Notes: generated by a model not told the origin, from the letters alone. Positions 12,241-35,682 are shown, numbered from the stretch's first letter. The stretch: 64,000 bases of DNA from Lepus europaeus (GCF_033115175.1 NC_084834.1:78016462-78080461); one strand, 5' to 3'. Made by a program: numbers and translations.

Positions 12241-12640
12241 AGACACTGAAGTGTATATACTTGTACATATTTGTTTACATTTGTGATTAATTTATGGACC
12301 ATAAGGAATTAAATTACTGGACCAAAGGGTCTTAATGTTTTAAAGCCATTAAAACATGTGTGTGTGTTGCCTTCTGGAAAAATTGTACCATTATCTCCAG
12401 TGGTATATGAAAATACCCCATTTCTTCAGGCTTTACCAACATTGTCAGTGAATGGTCTTAAATGATATTTAAACAGTCTTTGCCAATACATAGATTGAAT
12501 TGTCTAAATTTGCATTTCTATTCATTATTGATATGGTTGAACTTTAATCATCTCTGTTAGTCATTTGGGTTTGTTTACTTTTTTGTGTATCTTAAATTGT
12601 TCATGTCAGAAGTTGGTTTTCCATTTTTCAGAGGCACCAA

Positions 12641-24688
<12,048 letters not shown>

Positions 24689-25492
24689 TGTTACCTGTTC
24701 TTTTAGGTCAGGGAAAAATTAGGAGAAAGTAAAGTGCTTCCTATCCTAGGATATTCAGATTGGAAGAAAATTTATTTTCTCATTTCTGTTGCTAATTTCA
24801 AAATTATTTTAGGGTTAAAGGATAGTAAAATGTTCTTTAAACTCTGTAAGAAAGAAATTTTTGTTTTTGCAAAAGAAGAATTAAATACATAGGTTTTTCT
24901 TTTTTATAATTTTTTTTTTAAAGCTTCCCAAGTTTCTAGAGAATCGTATGTGGTTAGCATGCCTTAATTCTCTTTCATTTACTGGATTGCAGTCTTCCGA
25001 ATGTTCCTTCTGACCTTTGAGTTTTCTTAGTTCATGTTCATATCTTTGTCTTTCTGATCTGTTGCTCCTTATTTGTGGGGGCAGGTACTCATTCAGGATC
25101 TTGTGTATGGGAGGTTACCCTCCACATGCAGGTTTTTTATTTACTTTAGTCATGAAAAAGAAAGTGTTTTCAGAAGTATCAGCTTGATAGACTCAACAAT
25201 TCATTTCGTTTGGACTATAGAACCCATATGTGTTTCTTCTTTGTGATGCCTTCTCATGGTTTTGAAGTAATCATTGAAGAGAATCTCTTTAATACCTCTT
25301 TTGCATTCCTATTATGGTGATAAATTATTTTAATTACAAAATTCAATTTTTGCAAGCTAGATTATTTTATAAGGCTGCTACTTTTGAGGGATCAATTTTG
25401 GCTTTACCTGAATTTAAAATGAAATAGCTCTTAGCAGCTAACATTTCTTTTTACAGATTTTTTTTACAAAGTATTTGTTGGCTCTTAAAGTG

Positions 25493-25498
25493 AATAAA
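25493..25498 (+). terminator. Candidate TRMT10A polyadenylation signal, proximal
   Basis: AATAAA lies about 800 bases after the TRMT10A stop, in AT-rich sequence and before the next SINE. This is the nearer of two candidates. Choosing between them needs RNA data. Confidence 0.4.
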
Positions 25499-25790
25499 GC
25501 TTAAATGTGCTTCAGCCTCTTATATAATAATATTTAAATTAATGTACATGTATATTTCTTAAAAATAATGACACACATATGAAAATATGCAAATTATTGT
25601 ATTCACATCTTTCCATATCATGTATGGTTCTTAGTTATTGGTGGATAATAGGATTGATTTGTATCATTTATGTGAGCAGTTGTGTTGAAAGCACTGAGAC
25701 CAATTTGAATTTCAGTAAGTCCAAAAATTCCTAAATAAGCATTTGCATGGAAAGATTGTACTGGAGGATGTAGCAAAAGGGTGCTGTTTC

Positions 25791-26111
25791 GGGGCCAGCA
25801 TTGTGGCACAGAGGGTAAAACTGCCTCCTGCAAGGCTGGCATCCCACATGGACACCAGTTCATATCCTAGCTGTTCCACTTCTGATACAGGTCCCTGCTA
25901 ATGGCCTGGGAAAAACAGTGGAAGATGGCCCGAGTATTTGGGCCCCTGCCACCCATGTGGGAAACCCAGATGAAACTCCTAGCTCCTGACTTCAGCCTGT
26001 CCAGGGCTGACTGTTGCGGCCATCTGAGGAGTGAACATGTGAATGGAAGACCTCCCTCTCTCTCTATTTCATTGTAACTCCGGCTTTCAAAAAACAAAAT
26101 AAATTAAAAAG
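25791..26111 (+). mobile_element. CSINE
   Basis: GGGGCCAGCATTGTGGCACA head through a CT tract and an A-rich end. It lies between the two candidate TRMT10A polyA signals. Confidence 0.87.
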
Positions 26112-26436
26112 GGGTGTGTGTGTGCCGTTTCACTTTCTAAACAGGGATTAAACAAGTTACCTTTCAGGTGAAGTGCTTATTCTTGCTCACAGCAACAGTA
26201 GCATTTCAGGAGACTTTGCTGAGTTTGGGTAAAATAAGTCTCTGTTCCTATTTGTTTCTTAATGTACGAATACTGCATTTTAGAAAGTATGTAACTAGCA
26301 GTATATATAAATTCTATATTAACTTACATATACATTGAGTAGAAAGATTTTTGGATTTAATATTGCTGTTAATTATCTTTTATTTTTTGTTCCTTTATTT
26401 TTACTAATTGTTATGCATTTTAATGAAAGATATGTA

Positions 26437-26446
26437 AATAAATAAA
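26437..26446 (+). terminator. Candidate TRMT10A polyadenylation signal, distal
   Basis: Two overlapping AATAAA hexamers occur about 1.75 kb after the TRMT10A stop. If used, the 3' UTR would contain the CSINE at 25791-26111. Confidence 0.35.
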
Positions 26447-26649
26447 GACGAGCCTTGCAATCCTAAAGAACAGAGCTTATGTCTTAAGATATATATTTCA
26501 AAGGTTCAGATTTTTTGGAGTGTGATTTACCAACATGGAATATTATACCTTTTATTTTGTATGAAAAAGGCCACTGCTTAATCATGAAGGATGAGGAAAC
26601 ATCATTACAGACATTGCATAGTTTTCCACTAATTATAAAAATACCTGGA

Positions 26650-27110
26650 TTAATTTCTTAATGGCTCTGTAACAAATCACCACAAACTGGGTGGCTTAAA
26701 GCAACAGAAATTTATTCCCTAACAGTTTTCAAAGTGTCACAGGGCTATGCACCGTCTGAGTGCTTGGGGAGTAATCCTTCCTAGTCTCTTCCTAGCTGTT
26801 GGTGGTTACCATCACACCCCAGGGTTCCCTTACTTGCAGCTGCAACTCTGTTGTCTCCGTTGTTTGCAGTGGTCTTCTGTCCTCTGTCTTCAGTATCTGT
26901 ATCTGTGTCCAAATTCCCCTCTCCTTGTAAGAAAATCAGCGTTGGATGAAGGTTGACCATAATCCATTGTGATTTCATCTTAATTTAGGATTACATCTAC
27001 ACAGCCCCTGTTTGTAAATAAGTAGCAGACACAGATGCTGGATGCTAGGAATTGACATTGTTTGAGGGAACATGATGCTACCCACTGCAGGCCCAGATCT
27101 AGGCTGTGGC
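26650..27110 (-). mobile_element. Ancient interspersed repeat, family uncertain
   Basis: CTGTAACAAATCACCACAAA then TGGGTGGCTTAAAGCAACAG and AATTTATTCCCTAACAG. It is the same repeat type as 1205-1640. The 69-aa open frame inside is not supported as a gene. Confidence 0.45.
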
Positions 27111-27811
27111 AAAAGATCTAACTGATTTATAAAGTATTTAAAGCATTGGTTTAAAAGATAAGGGTTTTTTTTTTTTTTCTCACTTCCATGTGTCTTTTCC
27201 TCTCAGCATTGTTTTGGTTTATTTAGGTACTTTAGGAAGTATTAAAGTAACTTGTGTTGGTAAATTTAGTACTTAAGAAAATGCAGCAAAAGGGACATAT
27301 GCCTAGTGAAATAATAGGATTTATCCTCATTTACTTTCTTTAATAATCCTGTGGTCTTCATAAAGCAAACTCATTTTTAAGGGAAGGAGCATTGTTCAGT
27401 TGGATGCACCAGATACCATTGTGTTCATATCTTGTAGCATTTGAAAATGATAAGAACAGCAATACAGCAACAACAACAAAACAAAAAGAATGCAATTCTT
27501 AGGAAGAAATGTCTTTTAGGAGGCCAGATAACAATGATGAAACCAACCAATTACTGGCAATTACAATGTAAAGTGATACTTCACTGCATAGATGGAGAGT
27601 CCTTGAGATGATACAGATAAAGAGCAAGAATTGTCCATAGAGCACCAAGAACATGTACAGACAACAGGTGTTAAATGAGATTGGTAATAAAAAGAGATAA
27701 GTGATTAGAATTAATGGCAGCAAAGGCCTATAGTAGTAAACTTGGATCTCAATTTGCATATAGCTGTTTATCTGTTTTCTTAGCTCATTGCCAGATACAT
27801 TGAACATTTTT
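27111..27811. other. Intergenic sequence without a recognised gene
   Basis: AT-rich, with a CAACAACAACAAAACAAAA simple stretch near 27467. No exon recognised. Confidence 0.4.
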
Positions 27812-27885
27812 TCAAGATTTTTTTTTTTTTTGAAACAACAGGGAGAGATTTATCTTCTATCTGCTGATTCTCTCCCCAAATGTAC
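27812..27885 (-). mobile_element. CSINE fragment
   Basis: Poly-T then CAGGGAGAGATTTATCTTCT and ATCTGCTGATTCTC, a decayed tail-side piece directly left of the Tigger element. Confidence 0.5.
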
Positions 27886-28311
27886 ACACTCCTGGTCATA
27901 GATCTATTCAACCACCCATACCAATGTGCACACACCCAAGAAATTTATAGTACTGGCTAAGCATTCCTGATCCTAAAATCTGAAATCCATAATGCTCTAA
28001 AATCTGCCACATTTTAGCACCAACATACTACAAGTGGAAAATCCCACAGCGGATCTCATGTGACAGGTCATAGGCAAAATGCAGGCATACAACCAATACA
28101 GCATATTCAGCATTCCTAAGGGGAAAGGACTCCCATTCCTCCACTGTGATTTATCTTCTGTGTACATGCCCAGATTCCCCTATGCAGCATGTGAACAAAG
28201 GGTAATAAAATGGCATGTGTTCAGGCCAGACATTCCCTAAATCCACATGCATTACTCACTGTGCTTTTGTTTACTCTCTGTTCTATGATAGAAACATGTT
28301 GAAAATGTCAG

Positions 28312-28677
28312 AGACAGGCGTGTGGTTCAGCAGTAAAGTCACTGTGATGCCCACACCTTTATCTGAATACATGGTTTCGGTCCTGGCTGATCTGCTCTGT
28401 TTCAGTTTTCTGCTAAGGCATACCCTGGGAGGCAGCAGATGATGGCTCAAGTACTTGGATCCCTGCCACCCAAGTGGGTGATGCAGATTTAGTTCCAGAC
28501 TTTGGCCTGCCTAGCCCTGGTTTTTGTGGGCATTTGAGGAGTGAACCAGTAGTTGGAAGATTTTCTCTCCCTCTCCCTCCCCGCCTCCCGTGTGTGTGTG
28601 TGTGTGTGTATGTGTGTATGTGTGTCTTCCTTTCAAATGAAAGTTTTTCTTCCAAGTAAAATTTAAAAAAAAAAAAA
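28312..28677 (+). mobile_element. Old CSINE inside Tigger
   Basis: Diverged head (CAGGCGTGTGGTTCAGCAGT), CCCAAGTGGGTGATGCAG, then a (TG)n/(CT)n tract and poly-A. Confidence 0.7.
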
Positions 28678-29570
28678 AGAAAAAAGAAACATTGTAAAGG
28701 CCCGAAGGTACTTCTGTGGTTAACAAGTGATAAGAAAAGGAGGAAGCATTTATCTATGCGCAAAATATCAAGTTGTGAGAAAATTGGACAGCAGTGTGAG
28801 TGTGAAATGTCTTATCGAAGAGTATTGGAATGAACACCGTATATGACCTAAAGAAACAGGATAAACTGCTGAAATTCTTTGCAGAAACCAACAAGCCAAA
28901 GTTAATGAAAATTAGGAAAATGCTGCATAGAACTATAAATCAAGATCTTATCCAAGTATTCAAAGGCTGAATCCATTAGTATCTCAGTGAACACATGCTC
29001 CTTAATGGTATGCTGGTCAGGAAAGAATAAAAATCTGTCATGAATTGAAAACTGAAAGGGACTGGATATTCAACAGGCTGGTTGTGGCATTTAAGAAAAG
29101 ACATACTATTAAATTGTTCAGGATTTGTGGTGATAAAGCATCTGATGATCATAAAACGGCAGAAGAAATTCATTTCTAAGTTTGCCAAGGTTATTGCTTA
29201 CGGAAATACATTGCCAGAACAAGTGTATAATGCCAATGTACATCACTGTTTTGGCATTATTACCCCAGAAAGAGGCTGACTACAGTTGATGAGACAGCAC
29301 TATGGGAACTAAGGATGCCAAGGACAAAATAACTGTGCAGCAGGCACGAATAAATGTAAACTTGCTAGGCAAGCAAAAGCTTGCATCCTTGCTGTTTCAA
29401 AGGAGAAAATTTCTTAGCAGTCCCTTATTATGCTAATAAAAAAGGCAGGGATCCACCAAAGGGTGTCTTTTCTGATTGTTTTCACATTGTGTGCCAGCAG
29501 TTTGTTCTCACTGCAGGGAAGTGGTACTGAATGATGACTGCCAGGTTTTGTTATTTTTAACAACTGTCCT

Positions 29571-29905
29571 GGCCGGCGCCGTGGCTCACTAGGCTAATCC
29601 TCTGCCTTGTGGCGCCGGCACACCGGGTTCTAGTCCCGGTCAGGGCACCGATCCTGTCCCGGTTGCCCCTCTTCCAGGCCAGCTCTCTGCTGTGGCCAGG
29701 GAGTGCAGTGGGCCCTGCACCCCATGGGAGACCAGGAGAAGCACCTGGCTCCTGCCATCGGATCAGCGCGGTGCACCGGCTGCAGCGCGCCTACCGCGGC
29801 GGCCATTGGAGGGTGAACCAACGGCAAAAAGGAAGACCTTTCTCTCTGTCTCTCTCTCACTGTCCACTCTGCCTGTCAAAAATTAAAAATAAATAAATAA
29901 ATAAA
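29571..29905 (+). mobile_element. Young CSINE inside Tigger
   Basis: GGCCGGCGCCGTGGCTCACT head, AATAAATAAATAAATAAA tail. Target duplication AACAACTGTCCT on both sides. Confidence 0.93.
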
Positions 29906-30053
29906 CAACTGTCCTGCTCATCCTCCAGCTGAAAATGTCATCAAAAAGAATGTTTATGCCATCTACTTTCTCCTATATGTGACCTCATTCTTATAGTCAC
30001 GTGACCAGGTTATCCTTGGATCAATGAAAAGTAAATGTAAAAGCACTTTCTTG

Positions 30054-30391
30054 GGGGCCGGCGCTGTGGCTCACTTGGTTAATCCTCTGCCTGTGGTGCT
30101 GGCATCCCATATGGGCTCTGGGTTCTAGTCCTGGTTGCTCCTCTTCCAGTCCAGCTCTCTGCTGTGTCCCGGGAAAGCAGTGGAGGATGGCCCAAGTGCT
30201 TGGGCCCCTGCACCTGCATGGGAGACCAGGGGGAATCACCTAGCTCCTGGCTTCAGATCAGTGCAGAGCCGGCCATGGCGGCCATTTGGGGAGTGAACCA
30301 ACGGAAGGAAGACCTTTCTCTCTGTCTCTCTCTCTCACTGTCTATAACTACCTGTCAAATAAATTAAAAAAAAAAACAAACAAACAAAAAA
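30054..30391 (+). mobile_element. Young CSINE inside Tigger
   Basis: GGGGCCGGCGCTGTGGCTCA head, A-rich tail. Flanks ACTTTCTTG on both sides. Confidence 0.9.
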
Positions 30392-30591
30392 AACTTTCTT
30401 GAACAACATGCTAGCAGCACAAAGCAGCGGCATCGGTGTGGAAGGTTTTCAAAAGGACTTTAGCATAAAGGATGCCATGTGTTCTGTTGCCAGTCCTTGA
30501 AACATGACTGAAGACAGTCATGCATGCCTGGCACAGCCTCTGGTTTTTGAATATGTCCAGTGATGATGACACACAAGGTAGTGACTGTATT

Positions 30592-30926
30592 TGTTTTTTT
30601 TTTTTTTTTTCTTTTAAGGTTTTGTTTATTTGGGAGGCAGAGTTACAGAGAGGGAAAGACCGGAAGGTCTTCCATCTGCTGGTTCATTCCACAAATGGCC
30701 TCAATGGCCAGAGCTGGCCAGTCTGCAGCCAGGAGCCAGGAACTTTCCCTGGGCCTCCTACTTGGGTGCAGTGGCCCAAGCACTTGGGCTATCCTCTGTT
30801 TTCTTCTAGGCCATAAGCAGAGAGCTACACTAGAAGAGGAACAGCTGGGACACGAACCAGTGCCCATTTGGGATGCCAGCACCATAGGCCTCTGCCTGTG
30901 ACCACTACCCCACAGCGCTGGTCCCC
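30592..30926 (-). mobile_element. CSINE inside Tigger
   Basis: Inverted copy. Flanks AAGGTAGTGACT and AAGGTGGTGACT are a near-exact target duplication. Confidence 0.9.
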
Positions 30927-31144
30927 AAGGTGGTGACTTTCAAAGATTCTAGTTGTCAAGTGAGAAAAAGATTATGTCTGACCTCCTTACATTTTCAAAT
31001 AAATAAATAAATAAACAAACCTATAGAGTTCATCTGCAGGCTGTAAGAAGTGTTTATTGATAATGAGGCTCCAGGTGTTGATTCATTGACTAATAGTGAA
31101 ATAGCTAAAAAGGGTCTGAATCAAAGGATGATAAAAATCACGAT

Positions 31145-32400
31145 GGTATTGAGTTGTAGATTTAGAAAACATTGGGGAAATCCTGCAAGACATTGGCATA
31201 GGCAAAGAGTTCTTGGAAAAGACCCCAGAGGCATAGGCAATTCAAGCCAAAATTGACAAATGGGATTACATCAAATTGAGAAGCTTCTGCACTGCAAAAG
31301 AAACAGCAAAATGAAGAGGCAACCAACAGAATGGGAGATATTATTTGAAAACTAAGTAACTGATAAGGACTAATAACCAGAATATATGAAGAGCTCAAGA
31401 AACTCAACAACAACAAAACAAACAGCCCAGTGAAGAAATGGGCAAAGGACTTAAACAGGCACTTTTCAAAAGAGGAAATCCAAATGGCCCAGAGAGACAT
31501 GAAAAAAATGCTCAGGATCACTAGCCATCAGAGAAATGCAAATCAAGACCACAATGAGGTTTCATCTCACCTGTTTGAATGGCTTTCATACAGAAATCTA
31601 CAAACAAATGCTGGTGAGGAAAAGGTACCCTAATCCTCTGTTGGTGTGAATGTAAACTGGTGCAGCTACTGTGGAAGACAGTATGCAGATACCTCAAAAA
31701 TCTGAATATAGACTTAGTATATGACCCAGCCATCCAACTTCTGGGAATTTATCCAAGGGAAATGAAATCACATGAAAGAGTTATCTGTACCCCCATGTTT
31801 ATTGCAGCACAATTCACAATAGCTAAGATATGGAATCAATCCAAATGTCCGTCAACTGAGACTAGATATAGAGATTATGGAATATGTACACCATGGAATA
31901 CTACACAGTGTTAAAAAAAAAAAAAGAATCCTGTTTGCAACAAAATGGATACAACTGGAAAACATACTTAGTGAAATAAGCGAGTCCTAAAAGGACAAAT
32001 ACCATATTTACTTCCTGATCTGTGGTAACTAATAGAGCACCTAAAAGGTAATCTGTAGAATTGAAATTGACACTCAGATGTGATGACTTTGAACAGTGCT
32101 TATCTCAATTCTTGAGGAACATTTTTTTTTCCATAATATTTGTTGAACTCTTTACTTAGTATAGAGTTAATCTTATGTGTATAAAGTAAATTGGAAATAA
32201 ATCTTAGCAAAAAAGAAAAAAAGAAAAAAAAAAAAGACTGGGAATAGGAGAGGGAGGAGGTAGAAGAGTGGGAATGGAGGTGGGAGGGCAGGTAGAATGG
32301 GAAGAATCACTGTGTTCCTAAAATTGTATTTATGAAATGCATGAAGTTTGTATACTTTAAAAGGTTTTTAGGGGAGAAATAAAGGGAATTCACTCCCCCC
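31145..32400 (+). mobile_element. LINE-1 3' end (ORF2 terminus and rabbit-type 3' UTR)
   Basis: The ORF2 C-terminal remnant ([20 protein letters not shown] near 31433) is followed by typical L1 3' sequence. A rabbit-type UTR follows, with a purine-rich G tract near 32240-32310 and ending GAAGTTTGTATACTTTAAA. It is inserted in the Tigger transposase, splitting the LNQ...NSEDDVN region. Frameshifts and stops make it inactive. Confidence 0.85.
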
Positions 32401-32639
32401 AATAATTAAATAAATTGCAAAAATTCACAGTGAAGATGATGTTAATGCTGCTATGCTATTGAAAAAAAGTGCCTGTGGCCGACATGGTGAAAAAGTGTGA
32501 AGCACTTATTGAAAGGCTATCATGGTGTGCATTCATAACAGAACAACAAATCATGTCAGTTTATAAAATCAAAGGAAATTGGGAGAAAAACCATTGTTAA
32601 TGAAGAAGATGACTCTGGATGAAACATTTTTAAAAGCCA

Positions 32640-32868
32640 TCCACAGTCCCAGCTGTTCCACTTCTGATCCAGCTCCCTGCTAATGCACCTGGGAAGGCAG
32701 TAGATGATGACTCAAGGGCTTTGGACCCCTACCACCCAGGAGGGATACCCAGATGATGTTCTGGGTTCCAGCCCTGATTGTTATGGCCACTGGGGAGTTG
32801 AACCAGAGATGGGCAATCTCTCTCCCTCTTTCTCTTCACTCTGCCTTTTGAATAAATAAATTTTTAAG
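32640..32868 (+). mobile_element. 5'-truncated CSINE inside Tigger
   Basis: Starts in the body (CCAGCTGTTCCACTTCTGAT) and ends GAATAAATAAATTTTT. It splits the Tigger C-terminal coding relic. Confidence 0.8.
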
Positions 32869-33510
32869 CCTTGTGCAGAATGCCTGTTTATTCCTAGAGG
32901 GCCCACTTCTTTGGTCCCTTAACTGCACCTGATATTTCTTCTCTACAGTAACTTTTGGTCAAAACACAGCAGTAGACCAAGACCAAAAGCCTGTCATTAT
33001 TTAACAGCTGACAAAGTATTCTGTTGATGCTATCCTGCTGCTTCATTAACCTGAACACATAAGTTTTACTGTTAAGTCCTTAATTTGAATTAATGTTAGA
33101 AAATGATTACTTACCTGTAGCATGTAAGTCCGGAGTTAGGCATGATGGTGATGCCACAAAACCCTAGACTGTCCACATGGGTGACTGAGTCAGTGAGTGA
33201 TACTTTTGCTTTGTGGTGATTCAGCGTGCGCAAAGTTTGTTTTATGTATAACATTGTTCAAAATATTAACTTTAAGCTATGTGTTTTAAGGTATATATGG
33301 AACATAAATGAAGTTTGTGTTTAGATGCCTCATTTTGTATATATAAATATTCAAAATATAAAAAAATTAAAATCAGAAATACTTTGGTCCAAAACATTTT
33401 GGATAAGGAATATCCACCTGTTTCTCTTGTAAGTATTGATACAAACATTCTAAATCATTGGTTGACTAATTGGTAGACATATCTAAGCCATACTCTGAAT
33501 GAATAGAAGC

Positions 33511-34230
33511 CATGGCCCAATACGGGGCATGATTGCGGCCATGGTGCAGCCAGGCCAGGCCCAGGGGCTCCGCATGCGCAGCTGCCCCTGAGCGCCCCCA
33601 CAGCTGCCCAAACCATGTGCAGCCGAGCCCGTGAACTAACCCAACCCACTGATCCAGAGCCAGCCAGCAGGTGTCCCAGGGGTGGCGGTGCAGGGAGAGG
33701 CCCGATGCGCATGCACGTGGCCCTGGCCACTGCCATGGCGGACAGCGGCCCATGGGGGGCGTGGTGGTAGCAGCTCTGGCCCCTGGAATGGGCAGTAGTG
33801 GCCCAGGGCCCCGCGTCTACTTCCAGAGCCCCCCGGGGCTGCTGGCGAGGGCCTGGGTGGCACGGACAACAGGGGCCCTGTGCGGTGCCAAGGAAGGGTC
33901 ACTGTGAAGCGCACCTGAGTCCAGGAGGTGCAGGGCCGGCTGCAGCACTTGCAGGAGGACTTCATCTACAACCTGCAGACACTGGAGGAGCGGGACTGTG
34001 AGCTGGAGCATGTGCACAGCTGCCGCCATGATGCCGCTGTGCCCAGGGCCGGCCACGAGCAAACTGCTGTCACGCAAGGAGGGGGAGTAGATCCTGGAGC
34101 AGCTCGCGTGGCTGCCACAGCCTCCTGGCAAGAGGACCATTGGGAACCAGGCTGCCAATGATGATGCCGGCAGCCTCTTCTCCAGCAGGCCCCACGAGAG
34201 GGGCAAAGAAGATGGCGCAGAGAGGAAGTA
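33511..34230 (+). pseudogene. Chimeric processed retrocopy: PPP1R14B-like plus CCDC57-like
   Basis: GC-rich island-like DNA. ATG at 33735 opens a frameshifted PPP1R14B N-terminus: MADSG start, GPRVYFQSPPG, and VTVK ending at 33909. From 33922 to 34062 the sequence instead resembles an internal CCDC57 coiled coil (VQGRLQHLQEDFIYNLQTLE, then ERDCELE). A stretch at 34063-34110 (KEGE, stop, ILEQLAWL) could be PPP1R14B EEWILEQL or CCDC57 KEEEW. No introns, several frameshifts and an in-frame TAG show it is dead. PPP1R14B is a PP1 inhibitor of the cytosol. Identities are from memory. The LTR-like unit follows directly. Confidence 0.65.
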
Positions 34231-34590
34231 AGGTGGGCGGAACCCAAAGTTGCTTACCACCAAAGCTGATTGGCCACGCAGCATCAGGGGAAGTGACAAC
34301 AACTGATGACGAGTGTATAGACATATGGCTAGTCCTATAAAAATCTCCCCGTAAAATGACCTTTTAAGTGACTGGTTGGTCCTTATGCCCTGCCCCAATG
34401 ACTGCAGTTTGTGCTTTAAAAGGCTTTGCTATGTGCGCAATAAATGAATTCATGCTTGACTTGACTCCCCACTGCGTCTGATTGTCTGATTGTCTCCAGG
34501 ATCGGGAGGCTGGGGAACAGGTGAGCGGCGCACTTACCTTTCCTCAGACCCAGTCCATCCTCGTTTGGGTGGACTAAGACCCTGCAGCCC
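34230..34590 (+). mobile_element. LTR-like unit at the 3' end of the chimera
   Basis: The order fits a retroviral-type LTR: a CTGATTGGCC inverted CCAAT box near 34265, TATAAAA at 34336, AATAAA at 34439 about 100 bases later, and a TGACTTGACTCCCC region with repeated GTCTGATT. TG/CA ends and target duplications were not resolved. No gag, pol or env sequence is visible. Confidence 0.5.
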
Positions 34591-34697
34591 AAGAATATTT
34601 TAAATATTTAAAAATTACCTAGAAAATTAGTTGTTATCCAACACTGGCACTGAGTAGAAACTAGTTCCATTTTAGCTCGTAAGTTAGAGATAATTTC

Positions 34698-35032
34698 TTT
34701 TTTCTTTTTTTTTTTTGACAGGCAGAGTGGACAGTGACAGAGAGAGACAGAGAGAAAGGTCTTCCTTTGCCGTTGGTTCACCCTCCAATGGCTGCTGCGG
34801 CAGGCGCACCGTGCTGATCCGATGGCAGGAGCCAGGTGCTTCTCCTGGTCTCCCATGCGGGTGCAGGGCCCAAGGACTTGGGCCATCCTCCACTGCACTC
34901 CCTGGCCACAGCAGAGAGCTGGCCTGGAAGAGGGGCAACCGGGACAGAAACCGGTGCCCTGACCGGGACTAGAATCCGGTGTGCTGGCGCCGCAAGGCGG
35001 AGGATTAGCCTAGTGAGCCGCGGCACCGGCAC
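34698..35032 (-). mobile_element. CSINE, young type
   Basis: Inverted copy with TTTGACAGGCAGAGTGGACA and CCGCGGCACCGGC. Flanked by GAGATAATTTC on both sides. Confidence 0.92.
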
Positions 35033-35366
35033 GAGATAATTTCAAATCCTTTTCTTTTGAGGAGAGGCGAGCATTTTTCCTCACTAGTCCAACAACTTTG
35101 AAGAACTATAGATTACAAAAGTCAGCTCAGATGTCAAAATTCTCAGTTTTTTCGTGTTTTCCTCTTCCATTTGTTTTCCTCTAACAGAGTTTGGAATCAG
35201 TGTGAGACTGTAACTGCTTAATTCTGGTTATGGATGCTTTTCCTTGTATCAGAACCCTAGCCTTATGTAATAATAATTGGGCTGGAAATGAAATATACCA
35301 AAAACATATTTCTTTTACATGTCACATTAAAATTAACTACAAATAGAAAAACTGTTTCAATTAAAA

Positions 35367-35372
35367 TTTATT
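35367..35372 (-). terminator. Candidate C4orf17 polyadenylation signal
   Basis: TTTATT on the + strand reads AATAAA on the gene strand, about 125 bases past the C4orf17 stop. It is a normal position for a short 3' UTR. Confidence 0.6.
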
Positions 35373-35494
35373 TGAGGCATTATCTATAGGTGTTTTGTGA
35401 TTTACATGTGCCAACATAAAGAGGACCACTTTGTAACAATGTTAAGCTCTTTGTGAAAGAATTTTCATGGTGTAGAACTGCTGCTGTTTTATGT

Positions 35495-35682
35495 TCAAGG
35501 GTAAGATGCTCTTTGGGGACAGATGTTGTATCCTTGTTGTACACTCCTTGCTGACCCTAGTTTTATTGATCCACCGTCCTGAGTGTTAGGCCTGGGAGGA
35601 GACTTGGGCTTGCTGAAATATTCAACAACTGGAATTTTCATCTTACTTCTTCTTATAAATAACTGGGACTTACTCTCAGCCC
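35495..35682 (-). CDS. C4orf17: C4orf17 last coding exon
   Basis: Acceptor TTTCTAATGCAG. GG completes Gly, then [20 protein letters not shown], the [11 protein letters not shown] motif and CPQRASYP, then TGA at 35497-35495. A human-like ending (S-T-H-R-R) would follow if the stop codon were a Ser codon. Confidence 0.93.

Larger units (their letters stand above)
27950..33422 (+). mobile_element. Tigger/pogo-type DNA transposon, nearly full length but fragmented
   Basis: Left-end sequence (about 27957-28060, GATCCTAAAATCTGAAATCC) and right-end sequence (about 33310-33422, ACATTTTGGATAAGGAATAT) match Tigger ends and are partly inverted to one another. Between them is a decayed JRK/CENPB-like transposase in pieces: YDLKKQDKLLKFFAETNKPK (about 28840), an ERDWIFNR-like and CGDKASDDHKTAEE segment (about 29060-29165), KFISKFAKVIAYGNTLPEQV, FIDNEAPGVDSLTNSEIAKK (about 31053), and C-terminal KPLLMKKMTLDETFLKAI (about 32590). 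Stops and frameshifts occur throughout, so it is dead. Five or more later insertions interrupt it: CSINEs at 28312, 29571, 30054, 30592 and 32640, and an L1 at about 31145. The family label rests on memory. Confidence 0.85.

Noticed and set aside
31050-31256. Open frame starting MFIDNEAPGVDSLTNSEIAK as a gene
   Set aside because: It is a relic of the Tigger transposase cut by an L1, not a host gene.
31430-31633. Open frame with [20 protein letters not shown] as a gene
   Set aside because: It is the C-terminal part of L1 ORF2, broken before and after by stops and frameshifts.
34230-34590. A full provirus around the LTR-like unit
   Set aside because: No second LTR, primer-binding site or gag/pol/env reading frame was seen within 5 kb on either side.
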